Assembly: GCF_015704895.1 (NCBI RefSeq)
Contig: NZ_JADQWB010000009.1
Span: forward strand, 124,001-188,000
Direction: 5' to 3'
DNA: 64,000 bases
Source: Agrobacterium leguminum
GTDB lineage: Bacteria; Pseudomonadota; Alphaproteobacteria; Rhizobiales; Rhizobiaceae
A model generated the notes under the pieces. The model searched no databases and was not told the origin of the DNA. It saw only the letters and a program-made list of their open reading frames with translations. Every line of letters begins with the position of its first letter. Position 1 is the stretch's first letter. Positions 18,059-26,699 of the stretch are shown one piece after another. A program made the position numbers and the translations under genes.

Positions 18059-18176
18059 CCCTCATTCCTGTGCTTGTCACAGGAATCCAGTCGGCGCGCG
18101 TCTGCGCCTCGGAAAGCCTCTTTCAGCCCAAAGACTTGGGCTGGCTAGATTCCTGTGACAAGCACAGGAATGAGGG
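18059..18176. repeat. Intergenic palindromic repeat, family A, copy 3
   Basis: The 29-base end arms are perfect inverted repeats of each other: CCCTCATTCCTGTGCTTGTC... and its complement at the right end. CCTGTG-CTTGT-CACAGG makes an inner stem in each arm. The central part holds AGCCCAAAGACTTGGGCT, another hairpin. Confidence 0.8.
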
Positions 18177-18270
18177 ATGCTGGATGTTTCGCCCACCTTG
18201 TCCGCTCCCCCCGCGCCGGCTTGCGTAATGATCCGCGACACCTCATCAGTTCGCACATGCAAAAATTCTT

Positions 18271-18280
18271 TTTGTATACT
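18271..18280 (+). promoter_or_regulatory. Shared operator candidate TTTGTATACT (importer side)
   Basis: TTTGTATACT about 90 bases before the binding-protein ATG. TATACT is a plausible -10 box, with TTCGCA about 18 bases upstream as a weak -35. An operator over the -10 would suit a repressor. It is identical to the site in front of the divergent dehydrogenase gene. Confidence 0.5.
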
Positions 18281-18368
18281 CGTTGTATTTTTATGTTGAT
18301 TTATCGCCGCCATAGGGAAATAGTGACCGCGCCTTCAAGGGCAGACCAATTGTGGGAGCAAATAAAGA

Positions 18369-19175
18369 ATGAAAAAATCGGTCATCGTCGCCGGCCTCTT
18401 GGCCGCCACTTTCGCTATTACTCCGGCCAAGGCCGACAAACTTGACGACATCATTTCGTCCGGCACGCTGCGTTGCGCCGTCGTGCTCGATTTCCCGCCC
18501 ATGGGCGCGCGTGATGACGCCAACAATCCGATCGGCTTCGATGTCGATTATTGCAACGATCTTGCCAAGGCGCTCGGCGTTACCGCTGAAATCGTCGAAA
18601 CGCCTTTCCCTGAGCGCATTCCCGCGCTGATGTCCGGCCGCGTCGATGTCGGTGTTGCTTCCACCTCCGATACGCTGGAACGCGCCAAGACGGTCGGCAT
18701 GACCGTGCCTTACTTCGCCTTCGAAATGGCCGTTACCGCCAACGACAAGTCCGGCATCAAGTCCTTCGAAGACATGAAGGGCAAGACTGTCGGCGCAACG
18801 GCCGGTACTTTCGAAGCCATCGCGCTCGAAAAGACGGTCAAGGAATGGGGCGTCGGCGAATTCCGTCCGTACCAGACACAGGCCGATGTGTTCCTCGCGC
18901 TCAGCCAGGGCCAGATCGACGCCACCGTTTCCACCTCGACGGTTGCGCAGTCCAACGTCAAGGGCGGCAAGTTCGCCGGCATCTCCGTGGTCGGCAAGGC
19001 GCCCTATGACATCGATTATGTCGCGCTCTTCACCAACCGTGACGAATACGGCTTCATCAACTACCTGAACCTCTTCATCAACCAGCAGGTTCGCACCGGC
19101 CGTTACGCCGAACTCTATGAAAAATGGGTTGGCGGCGAAGTTCCCTCGCTCACCGTCAACGGCGTTTATCGCTGA
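18369..19175 (+). CDS. Amino-acid ABC transporter binding protein (family 3)
   Basis: A 268-residue periplasmic protein with a signal peptide (MKKSVIVAGLLAATFAITPAKA). The family-3 layout is clear: LDDIISSGTLRCAVVLDFPPMGARD, NNPIGFDVDYCNDLAKALGV and ISGRVDVGVASTSDTLERA-like segments. It opens a seven-gene operon with two His/Glu-type permeases, an ATPase and catabolic enzymes that fit hydroxyproline metabolism (compare S. meliloti hypMNPQ). Hydroxyproline or a related imino acid is therefore the likely ligand. A GTATAC operator candidate lies upstream. Confidence 0.9.
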   Translation: MKKSVIVAGLLAATFAITPAKADKLDDIISSGTLRCAVVLDFPPMGARDDANNPIGFDVDYCNDLAKALGVTAEIVETPFPERIPALMSGRVDVGVASTSDTLERAKTVGMTVPYFAFEMAVTANDKSGIKSFEDMKGKTVGATAGTFEAIALEKTVKEWGVGEFRPYQTQADVFLALSQGQIDATVSTSTVAQSNVKGGKFAGISVVGKAPYDIDYVALFTNRDEYGFINYLNLFINQQVRTGRYAELYEKWVGGEVPSLTVNGVYR

Positions 19176-19190
19176 TCAGGACTTTTCGTA

Positions 19191-19219
19191 AACGGCGCGG
19201 TCAAGATGATCGCGCCGTT
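19191..19219 (+). promoter_or_regulatory. Intercistronic stem-loop after the binding-protein gene
   Basis: AACGGCGCG and CGCGCCGTT form a perfect 9-bp stem with an 11-base loop in the 72-bp gap before the first permease. No T-run follows. It probably stabilises the binding-protein message or weakens read-through. Confidence 0.6.
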
Positions 19220-19247
19220 GATCGTTTCTGAAAAGGCGGGACGCTTA

Positions 19248-19913
19248 ATGTTCAACTATACATTCCACTGGAATCAGGCGCTGAAGGCTCTGCCGCAGCT
19301 TCTGGACGGTGCGGTGGTAACGCTGCAGATCGCCATTCTGTCGATGGTGATCGGTCTTTCCTGCGCCATCGTGCTGACGCTGTTCCGGCTCTCCGGCAAC
19401 CGCATTCTCGGCGCTTTCGCCGCCGTGTGGGTGGAAATCGCCCGCAACACGCCGGCGCTGTTCCAGATTTACATGGCCCATTTCGGCCTTGGCAATTTCG
19501 GCATTCATCTCAGCCCCTATACCGCGCTTCTGGTCGGTATCGCCTTCAACAATGCCGGTTATCTCGCGGAGAATTTCCGTGGCGCGCTAAAGGCCATTCC
19601 CGATACGCAGACGCGCTCCGGCCGTTCGCTCGGCATGACCTCGATGCAGACCTTCCGGCTCATCATCCTGCCGCAGATGCTGCGTGTTGCGTTCCTGCCG
19701 GCCACCAACCAGATGGTCTGGGCAATCCTCATGACCTCGCTCGGTGTCACGGTCGGCATGAATACGGATCTCGCTGGTGTGACGCAGGCGCTCAATGCGC
19801 GCTCGTTCCGCACCTTCGAATTCTTCGCGCTCGCCGCGGTCATCTATTACGTGATCGCCAAGATCGTCACGCTCGCCGCCCGTTTGTTGGCCGCGCGTCT
19901 GTTCCGTTATTGA
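19248..19913 (+). CDS. Amino-acid ABC transporter permease (HisM/HisQ type), first
   Basis: A 221-residue permease with the family pattern: N-terminal helix, IALFNNAGYLAENFRGALKAIP-type EAA region (about residues 100-150, here IAFNNAGYLAENFRGALKAIPDTQTRSGRSLGM) and C-terminal helices. The ATG at 19248 is used because the longer frame from 19206 would begin inside the stem-loop region, and GGCGGG precedes the chosen start. It pairs with the permease 12 bases downstream. Confidence 0.9.
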   Translation: MFNYTFHWNQALKALPQLLDGAVVTLQIAILSMVIGLSCAIVLTLFRLSGNRILGAFAAVWVEIARNTPALFQIYMAHFGLGNFGIHLSPYTALLVGIAFNNAGYLAENFRGALKAIPDTQTRSGRSLGMTSMQTFRLIILPQMLRVAFLPATNQMVWAILMTSLGVTVGMNTDLAGVTQALNARSFRTFEFFALAAVIYYVIAKIVTLAARLLAARLFRY

Positions 19914-19925
19914 GAGAGGTGAGCC

Positions 19926-20579
19926 ATGTTTGAAACCGCTCTCACCTGGAGTGATCTCGCCTTCCTGGCCAAGGGTGCCGGCATGACGCTTGCCGTCACC
20001 GCCGTCGCCGTCACGGCGGGCACCATCATGGGGATCGTCTTCGGTATCATCCGTTTCCAGTTCGGCCCCTATTGGTCGCTGCCGCTGACCTTCGTTCTGG
20101 ATATTTTCCGTTCCGTGCCGCTGCTCATCCAGCTCGTGCTCGGCAACGCCTTCCAGTCGATAGCCAAGCTTGGCTGGCCGCCTTTCACCACCTCCTGCGT
20201 GGTGCTGTCGCTTTATACGGCGGCCTATTGCACCGAGATCGTGCGCGGCGGCATTGATGCGGTGCCGTCGAATACGCGGCGCGCCTGCCGTTCGCTGGGC
20301 ATGACCTGGTCGCAGGACATGCGCTACATCGTGCTGCCGCTCGCCACCCGCGTGTCGCTGCCCTCATGGATCGGGCTCACGCTCGGCGTCATGAAGGATT
20401 CGGCGCTGGTGCTGTGGCTCGGCCTTATCGAGCTTCTGCGCGCCTCGCAGATCCTTGTCACCCGCCTGCAGGAACCGCTGACCATCCTGATGATCTGCGG
20501 CGCCATCTATTTCCTTATCAGCTTCCCCATCGCCCGTTTCGGCGGGTATCTCGAAAGACGGTGGTCCCCCAATGATTGA
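19926..20579 (+). CDS. Amino-acid ABC transporter permease (HisM/HisQ type), second
   Basis: A 217-residue partner permease. The EAA region reads YCTEIVRGGIDAVPSNTRRACRSLGMTW, after helices containing LDIFRSVPLLIQLVLGNAF. GAGAGGTGAG lies directly before the ATG. Its end overlaps the ATPase gene by eight bases, which indicates coupled translation. It forms the heterodimeric channel with the preceding permease. Confidence 0.9.
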   Translation: MFETALTWSDLAFLAKGAGMTLAVTAVAVTAGTIMGIVFGIIRFQFGPYWSLPLTFVLDIFRSVPLLIQLVLGNAFQSIAKLGWPPFTTSCVVLSLYTAAYCTEIVRGGIDAVPSNTRRACRSLGMTWSQDMRYIVLPLATRVSLPSWIGLTLGVMKDSALVLWLGLIELLRASQILVTRLQEPLTILMICGAIYFLISFPIARFGGYLERRWSPND

Positions 20580-21294
20580 GATCGAAAACGTCCGCAAATC
20601 CTTCGGCCCGCTGGAGGTTCTGAAAGGGATCAACCTCACCGTCAACAAGGGCGAGGTGGTCACCATCATCGGCGGCTCCGGTTCCGGCAAGTCGACGCTG
20701 CTCACCTGCATCAACGGCCTCGAGCCGATCGATAGCGGCAAGATCGTTATCGACGGCACGGAAGTGCATGCGAAGTCCACCGACCTCAACAAGCTGCGCC
20801 GCAAGGTCGGCATCGTCTTCCAGCAATGGAACGCCTTTCCGCATCTGACGGTGCTCGAAAACGTCATGCTCGCGCCGCGCAAGGTGCTCGGTATCTCGAA
20901 GGAGCAGGCCGAGGAAATCGCGGTGAAGCAACTGACCCATGTGGGTCTTGCCGAAAAGCTGAAGGTCTATCCGAACCGCATGTCTGGCGGCCAGCAGCAG
21001 CGTATGGCGATTGCCCGTGCGCTTGCCATGTCGCCGGAATATATGCTGTTCGACGAAGTCACCTCGGCGCTCGACCCGATGCTGGTGGGCGAAGTGCTCG
21101 ATACGCTGAAGATGCTGGCGGATGAGGGCATGACGATGATCTGCGTCACCCATGAAATGGCTTTCGCGCGTGATGTCTCGAACCGCGTCGCCTTCTTCCA
21201 TCAGGGTGTGATGGCGGAAATCGGTACGCCGGACCAGCTGTTCGGCGCGCCGCAGCACGCTGAAACCCAGAAGTTCCTGGCGAGCGTGCGGTAA
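20572..21294 (+). CDS. Amino-acid ABC transporter ATP-binding protein (GlnQ/HisP type)
   Basis: A 240-residue ATPase with Walker A GGSGSGKST, the Q-loop, signature MSGGQQQRM, Walker B MLFDEVTSALDP and switch His in CVTHEMAFA. The FDEVTSALDP form is typical of polar amino-acid importers. It shares one base with the next gene (TAATG), so the oxidase is translated with the transporter. Confidence 0.93.
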   Translation: MIEIENVRKSFGPLEVLKGINLTVNKGEVVTIIGGSGSGKSTLLTCINGLEPIDSGKIVIDGTEVHAKSTDLNKLRRKVGIVFQQWNAFPHLTVLENVMLAPRKVLGISKEQAEEIAVKQLTHVGLAEKLKVYPNRMSGGQQQRMAIARALAMSPEYMLFDEVTSALDPMLVGEVLDTLKMLADEGMTMICVTHEMAFARDVSNRVAFFHQGVMAEIGTPDQLFGAPQHAETQKFLASVR

Positions 21295-22535
21295 TGCCAG
21301 CCAATGATGTCATCGTCATCGGGGCCGGCGTCGTCGGCCTCTCGGCGGCAATCGCGGCGCAGGGCCGTGGCCTCTCGGTCACGGTCATCGACCGCGAGGG
21401 ACCGGCGGCGGGCGCGTCCGCCGGCAATGCCGGCGCCTTCGCCTTCACCGACATCCTGCCGCTGGCATCGCCCGGCATTCTGTGGAAGGCGCCGAAGTGG
21501 CTTCTCGATCCGCTCGGTCCGCTCAGCGTGCCGCCGGCCTATGCGTTGAAAATTGCGCCGTGGATGTTCCGCTTTTGGCGGGCCTGCGCCGCTTCGAAGG
21601 TGGAACATTCCACCGCCGCCCAGACCGCGCTGATGGATCTCGCCAAGGCCGAGTTGGAGCCGTTCCTGAAAAAGACCGATACCATCGCCATGCTGCGCAA
21701 GGAGGGCAACCTCCAGGTCTATGAAAGCGAGGCGGAATTCGAAGCCTCGCTTCCTGGCTGGAAGGCCCGCGAGCGGCACGGCATCGAGTTCCGGCATCTC
21801 AACGCCGAGCAAATGGCCGAGATACAGCCCGGCATCGCGCCGCGTTTCACCTGCGGCACGTTCACGCCCGGCTGGTATTCCATCGCCGATCCCAAGCTTT
21901 ATACGCTGGCGCTGGCCGAGCATTTCCGCACCATTGGCGGCCGTATCGAATGCCTCGATATCGCTTCGCTCAGGCCGCTGGAAGACGGCGTCGAGGTGGT
22001 GAGCCATGACGGACGCACCCGCAAGGCCGCCAGGGTGGTGCTGGCGGCCGGCGCCTTTTCGCATCGTATCGCCCGTTCGCTCGGGGAAAAAATTCCGCTG
22101 GAAACCGAACGGGGGTATAATACAACCCTGCCGTCTGGCGCCTTCGATCTGCGCACGCAGGTGACTTTCGGCGGCCATGGTTTCGTCGTCACGCGGCTTT
22201 CCTCGGGCATCCGCGTCGGTGGCGCGGTGGAACTGGGCGGGCTGGAGCTTCCGGCCAATTTCGCCCGTTCCGAAGCGCTGCTGACCAAGGCGAAAGCCTT
22301 CCTGCCGGGCCTGAAAACCGAAGGCGGCAAGCAGTGGATGGGCTTTCGTCCGTCGCTGCCGGACAGCCTGCCGGCCATCGGGCAAGCACGGCACACGGCG
22401 CGGGTGGTCTATGCTTTCGGCCACGGGCATCTGGGGTTGACGCAATCGGCGGGCACGGCCCGCATCGTCGCCGATCTTCTGACGGGGCAAAAACCCGCCA
22501 TCGATACAAGGGCATTTTCGCCGCAACGTTTCTGA
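21294..22535 (+). CDS. FAD-dependent amino-acid oxidase/dehydrogenase (DadA-like), candidate cis-4-hydroxy-D-proline oxidase
   Basis: A 413-residue flavoprotein of the D-amino-acid oxidase fold. The dinucleotide motif VIGAGVVGLSAAIAAQGRG opens the protein. ETERGYNTTLP and WMGFRPSLPDSLPAIG followed by GHGHLGLTQSAGTARIVADL are the usual DadA-family substrate and FAD regions. In the hydroxyproline pathway such an enzyme (HypO) oxidises cis-4-hydroxy-D-proline to 1-pyrroline-4-hydroxy-2-carboxylate, the substrate of the DapA-family deaminase upstream. The exact substrate is inferred from the operon. Confidence 0.85.
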   Translation: MPANDVIVIGAGVVGLSAAIAAQGRGLSVTVIDREGPAAGASAGNAGAFAFTDILPLASPGILWKAPKWLLDPLGPLSVPPAYALKIAPWMFRFWRACAASKVEHSTAAQTALMDLAKAELEPFLKKTDTIAMLRKEGNLQVYESEAEFEASLPGWKARERHGIEFRHLNAEQMAEIQPGIAPRFTCGTFTPGWYSIADPKLYTLALAEHFRTIGGRIECLDIASLRPLEDGVEVVSHDGRTRKAARVVLAAGAFSHRIARSLGEKIPLETERGYNTTLPSGAFDLRTQVTFGGHGFVVTRLSSGIRVGGAVELGGLELPANFARSEALLTKAKAFLPGLKTEGGKQWMGFRPSLPDSLPAIGQARHTARVVYAFGHGHLGLTQSAGTARIVADLLTGQKPAIDTRAFSPQRF

Positions 22536-22547
22536 CGGGGATTTCCG

Positions 22548-24257
22548 ATGTCTTCTTCCCTCTCGACAACAGCCGTTCCTGAAGCCCGCAGCATTTTGCC
22601 GGGTTCGGCCGAAGGTCCCGTGATTGCGACGACCGAAGCGCTGAGTTTCTGGGGCGGCGTCGATCCTGCCACCGGCAGTGTGATCGACGTGCACCACCCG
22701 CTGCATGGCACCTGTCTCACCGGCGGCGTGTTGTTCATGCCCACCAGCCGCGGTTCGTGCACCGGTTCGGGCGTGCTGCTCGATCTTATCCTGACGGGCC
22801 GTGCGCCCTCGGCGCTGGTCTTCTGCGAGGCCGAGGACGTGCTGACGCTGGGCGCGCTGATCGCCGCCGAAATGTTCGGCAAGCCTTTGCCGGTGCTGCG
22901 CCTCGACGCGGAAAATTTCGCCCGGTTCTCCAAAGCCGTTGATGTCCGTATCGATGAGACGGCCATTGAAGCCGATGGCGTTTCCCTTGCCATCACGCCG
23001 CCGGCGACGGCGCATCTCGATCTCAGGGATGACGACCGGGCCATGCTCGAAGGACGCGATGGCATCGCCGTGCAGCAGGCCATGCGCATCACCGTCGCCA
23101 TGGCCGCCCAGCAGGGGGCGTCGGCGCTTGTCGATGTCACGCAGGGCCATATTGACGGTTGCATCTATGCCAGCCCCGCCAATCTCACCTTCGCGGAAAA
23201 AATGGCGGAGATGGGGGCGAAGGTACGGGTGCCGACGACCATGAACGCCATTTCGGTGGACAAGGCGCATTGGCGCGCGCAGGGCATGCCGGAGGATTTC
23301 GGCGACCCGGCCGCAAGGCTGGCGGATGCCTATGTGCGCATGGGCTGTCGCCCCACCTTCACCTGTTCGCCTTACCTGCTCGACAGCGCTCCGAATGCCG
23401 GTGAATCCATCGCCTGGGCCGAATCGAATGCCGTGATCTTCGCCAATACGGTTCTTGGCGCGCGCACGGCCAAGCACCCGGACTTTCTCGATCTCTGCAT
23501 CGCGATGACGGGCAGGACGCCGCTTTCCGGCGTTTATCTGAAGGAAAACCGCCGGCCGCAGCGCATTGTCGATGTGGCGTTGCCGCAGGGCGTGGACGAC
23601 GCTTTCTGGCCGCTCATCGGTTATCTTGCCGGCAAGGCCGCACCGGATTGCATTCCGCTGCTGCGTGGCCTTGGACCTGCAAAGCCGTCACGGGATGATC
23701 TAAAGGCGCTTTGCGCCGCTTTCGGCACCACCTCCGCTGCGCCCATGCTTCATATAGAGGGCGTAACGCCGGAAGCCGGTCTTCCGCCTCTTGAAACGGC
23801 CGATATCGTTATTGTTTCACCTTCCGATATGGCCGCCGGCTGGTCGCTTCTCAATGAGGGACCGGAAGAGGTGCAACTTGTCGCCATCGGCAGCCCGCAT
23901 GCCTCGCTGGAGGAGTGCCACGCGCTTGCGGCTGAATTTGCTGGCCGCCGGCGTCACGCGGATGTCGCCGTCATCGTCACAGCCGGCCAGCAGGTCATCG
24001 ATGCGGCCGGGCTGGACGGCACTTTGCAAAGCCTGCACGACAGTGGCGTGCAGGTGCTGCCTGATCTTTGCTGGTGCTCTATTTCCGAGCCGGTTTTCCC
24101 GACGAAGACCCGTGCCCTGATGACCAATTCCGGCAAATACGCCCATTACGGACCCGGCCTCAGCGGCCGCGCAGTGCGCTTCGGCAGCCTTGCCGATTGC
24201 GTTGAAAGCGCGCTGACCGGCCGTGCCCCATCCCTTCTTCCTTCATGGCTTTCCTAA
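22548..24257 (+). CDS. Aconitase X, fused single-chain type; candidate cis-3-hydroxy-L-proline dehydratase
   Basis: A 569-residue protein in which the AcnX small (swivel) domain (about residues 20-140, with [22 protein letters not shown] and [15 protein letters not shown]) is joined to the large domain (about 160-569, with [25 protein letters not shown] and [28 protein letters not shown]). Fused bacterial AcnX proteins, including one from Agrobacterium studied by Watanabe and colleagues, dehydrate cis-3-hydroxy-L-proline to 1-pyrroline-2-carboxylate using an iron-sulfur centre. An imine-reductase candidate to finish the route to proline is divergently encoded nearby. It lies between the oxidase and a proline-racemase-family gene. 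Confidence 0.9.
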   Translation: MSSSLSTTAVPEARSILPGSAEGPVIATTEALSFWGGVDPATGSVIDVHHPLHGTCLTGGVLFMPTSRGSCTGSGVLLDLILTGRAPSALVFCEAEDVLTLGALIAAEMFGKPLPVLRLDAENFARFSKAVDVRIDETAIEADGVSLAITPPATAHLDLRDDDRAMLEGRDGIAVQQAMRITVAMAAQQGASALVDVTQGHIDGCIYASPANLTFAEKMAEMGAKVRVPTTMNAISVDKAHWRAQGMPEDFGDPAARLADAYVRMGCRPTFTCSPYLLDSAPNAGESIAWAESNAVIFANTVLGARTAKHPDFLDLCIAMTGRTPLSGVYLKENRRPQRIVDVALPQGVDDAFWPLIGYLAGKAAPDCIPLLRGLGPAKPSRDDLKALCAAFGTTSAAPMLHIEGVTPEAGLPPLETADIVIVSPSDMAAGWSLLNEGPEEVQLVAIGSPHASLEECHALAAEFAGRRRHADVAVIVTAGQQVIDAAGLDGTLQSLHDSGVQVLPDLCWCSISEPVFPTKTRALMTNSGKYAHYGPGLSGRAVRFGSLADCVESALTGRAPSLLPSWLS

Positions 24258-24267
24258 GGAGTTTTGA

Positions 24268-25296
24268 ATGCGCAGTATCAAGACCGTTCATGTCATTTCC
24301 GCCCATGCGGAAGGCGAAGTGGGGGATGTGATTGTCGGCGGTGTTAAGCCGCCGCCGGGCGAAACGATCTGGGAACAGAGCCGGTTCATTGCCCGCGATG
24401 AAACGCTGCGCAATTTCGTGCTCAACGAGCCGCGCGGCGGCGTGTTCCGTCACGTCAACCTGCTGGTGCCGCCGAAACATCCGGATGCGGATGCAGCCTT
24501 CATCATCATGGAGCCGGAAGATACCCCGCCCATGTCCGGCTCCAACTCCATCTGCGTTTCCACCGTGCTTCTCGATGGCGGTATCGTGCCGATGCAGGAG
24601 CCGGAAACGCATATGCTGCTGGAAGCGCCGGGCGGGCTGGTGAAGGTGCGTGCCGAATGCCGCAACGGCAAGGCCGAGCGCATTTTCGTGTAGAACCTGC
24701 CGAGCTTTGCGGCAAAGCTCGATGTCGAACTAGAGGTTGAAGGCCTCGGTACGCTGAAAGTGGACACGGCCTATGGCGGCGACAGCTTCGTCATCGTCGA
24801 TGCCGAGGCGATGGGCTTTAGCCTGAAGCCGGAAGAGGCGCATGAGATTGCCCGCCTCGGCGTGCGCATCACCAATGCCGCCAACAAGGCTTTGGGCTTC
24901 GACCATCCCGAAAACCCGGACTGGCGGCATTTCTCCTTCTGCCTGTTTGCCGGCAAGGTGGAACGCACCGCCGAAGGCCTGCGGGCAGGGGCGGCCGTCG
25001 CCATCCAGCCGGGCAAGGTGGACCGTTCGCCGACAGGCACGGCCCTTTCAGCCCGCATGGCGGTGCTGCATGCGCGCGGCGAAATGAAGGAGGGGGAAAC
25101 GCTGACGGCGGTGTCGCTGATCGGCTCAACTTTCACCGGCCGTATTCTCGGAACAACCAAGGTCGGTGATCGTCCGGCCATCCTGCCGGAAATCTCCGGC
25201 CGCGGCTGGATCACCGGTATTCACCAGCACATGCTCGATCCGTCCGATCCGTGGCCGGAAGGGTATCGTCTGACGGATACGTGGGGTGCGCGGTAG
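24268..25296 (+). pseudogene. Proline racemase-family gene interrupted by an in-frame TAG
   Basis: Codons 1-141 read as the N-terminal half of a proline racemase/hydroxyproline epimerase/3-hydroxyproline dehydratase. A TAG at 24691-24693 stops the frame. Translation would otherwise continue in the same frame without loss (NLPSFAAKLDVELEVEGLGTLKVDTAYGGDSFVIVD) to 25296, giving about 342 residues, the normal family length. A single C-to-T change of a CAG codon would explain it. The two catalytic positions, usually Cys, read Ser (MSGSNSICV) and Thr (DRSPTGTALSARM). A Thr at the second site is a feature of trans-3-hydroxyproline dehydratases. AAGGAG precedes the ATG. Either a recent inactivation or a sequence error; the second half has no own ribosome site that stands out. 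Confidence 0.85.
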
Positions 25297-25363
25297 GGAG
25301 GGCCTTTAAAGGTCTATAGCCCAGATCGGCGGCGTGTTACGGGCCGCATCGGTTCGGCGTCTT

Positions 25364-25484
25364 TCTTCTCCCCGCCGGGGAGAAGATGGCCCGAAGGGTA
25401 AGATGAGGGGGCAACGTTGCCGGATTTCGGGGAGCTTGCCCCCTCATCCCGCTGCCGCGGACTTCTCCCCCTTGGGGAGAAGAA
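25364..25484. repeat. Intergenic palindromic repeat, family B, copy 2
   Basis: Same order of parts as at 14471-14590: TCTTCTCCCCGCCGGGGAGA at the left, GATGGCCCGAAGGGT, TGAGGGGGCAACGTTGCCG, then TGCCCCCTCATCCCGCTGCC and a closing CTCCCC...GGGGAG stem. It differs from copy 1 at a few arm bases that break the outer symmetry (CTCCCCCTTGGGGAG). Confidence 0.8.
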
Positions 25485-25519
25485 ACAAGTGGCCGCCGCT
25501 CGCCCCCCTGGCTAGACCT

Positions 25520-26596
25520 TCACTTACCCAGCCGCTTCGTCGTCTCCCGCACGATCAGCTCGAAGCCGACATCCACCCTTGCGCCTTCGGGAACAATGGC
25601 ATCCTTTTCCGCCTCCAGTATCGAAAGCAGCAACTCGCCCGCCCTGCGGCCGATCATCTGGGCGTCGACGCGGATCGTTGAAATCGCCGGGTAACATTGC
25701 CGGCCGATATCGAAGTCGCCGAAGCCGAGGATGGAAATGCGGTCAGGGACACTGATTCCCCTTCTATGACATTCCATCAGCGCGCCGACGGCGGAAATAT
25801 CCGATACGGCGAAGATGGCCTCGACATCTGGCGCCTTGGCCAGCAGCGAGCCGAGGGTCTTTGCCCCGTGGTCATAGGAGACCGGGGCGCTGCCTTCTCG
25901 GATGATGAGGTCATCGGCAATGCCGGCTTCCCGCAGGGCCGCGCCGAAACCGAGCAGGCGGCTTTCGCCGCGCCAGTCCTTCACATCGCCATCGGCCCTT
26001 GAGCCGAGCGCGCCGATTCGCTTGAAGCCAAGCGATATCAGATGTTTGGCGGCAGTTCTTCCCACTTCGTAATTGGAAAAACCGACCGCATGGTCGATCG
26101 GGTGTTCGGGAACATCCCAGATTTCCACGATGGGAATACCGGCGCGCATCAAAACTTCGCTCGCCATCTTGGTATGCACCGTGCCGGCGACGACGATGGC
26201 ATCGGGGCGGCGCTCCATCATGGTGCGGATGACGCGTTCTTCCTCCTGCAGATCGTACATGGTGTAACCGATCAGCAATTGGTAATCGGCGGCGCGCAGC
26301 GCATTGGCGAGCCCCTGAGCGCTATCGGCGAAGTTGGAGTTGGTGAGCGTCGGCAGGATGGCGGTGATGAAATTGGTGCGGCGGGAGGATAGCGAGCCGG
26401 CGATCCGGTCTGGCACATAACCCAGCTTCTCGATGGCTTTCATCACCTTCTGGCGAGTCTCTTCCGACACCAGCGCGGGATCGGCCAGCACCCGCGAAAC
26501 AGTCATCTTGGAGACGCCCGCGAGTTTCGAGACATCGCTCATGGTTGCTTTTTTTGACGTGACTAACGCTGCGGCCAAGGGCGTGCGCTCCACCAA
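25520..26596 (-). CDS. LacI-family transcriptional regulator
   Basis: A 358-residue repressor. The helix-turn-helix MSDVSKLAGVSKMTVSRVLADP and hinge KLGYVPDRIAGSLSSRRT are followed by a periplasmic-binding-like sensor domain. GGGAGA lies six bases before a TTG at 26596, the most likely start (GTG 26593 is next). Starting at the internal ATG 26542 would cut into the DNA-binding domain. It neighbours a small alpha/beta protein and a divergent amino-acid-type importer with a 2-hydroxyacid dehydrogenase, which it probably controls. GAACCGGTTC stands 20 bases upstream of its start. Confidence 0.9.
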   Translation of the reverse strand: MVERTPLAAALVTSKKATMSDVSKLAGVSKMTVSRVLADPALVSEETRQKVMKAIEKLGYVPDRIAGSLSSRRTNFITAILPTLTNSNFADSAQGLANALRAADYQLLIGYTMYDLQEEERVIRTMMERRPDAIVVAGTVHTKMASEVLMRAGIPIVEIWDVPEHPIDHAVGFSNYEVGRTAAKHLISLGFKRIGALGSRADGDVKDWRGESRLLGFGAALREAGIADDLIIREGSAPVSYDHGAKTLGSLLAKAPDVEAIFAVSDISAVGALMECHRRGISVPDRISILGFGDFDIGRQCYPAISTIRVDAQMIGRRAGELLLSILEAEKDAIVPEGARVDVGFELIVRETTKRLGK

Positions 26597-26615
26597 AGCA
26601 TGTCTCCCTAAATTC

Positions 26616-26625
26616 GAACCGGTTC
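26616..26625. promoter_or_regulatory. Palindrome GAACCGGTTC upstream of the LacI-family gene
   Basis: A perfect 10-bp palindrome with a central CG, as is common in LacI-family operators. It lies between the probable promoter and the TTG start of the regulator gene, which suggests autoregulation. Confidence 0.5.
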
Positions 26626-26699
26626 AGGACAAGACATACACGAAGATATCAAGGGAAAGCACGCCGTATGATTGCAGATCGATGCGGCGTGCACCGGAT

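Noticed and set aside
21201-23477. 758-codon open frame on the minus strand
   Set aside because: Antisense to the oxidase and aconitase X genes, with low-complexity composition and no ribosome site. A codon-bias shadow.
24691-24693. Readthrough or pyrrolysine decoding of the TAG
   Set aside because: No pyrrolysine genes are in the window and this lineage is not known to use it. The family does not need a special residue there. A point mutation or sequencing error is simpler.
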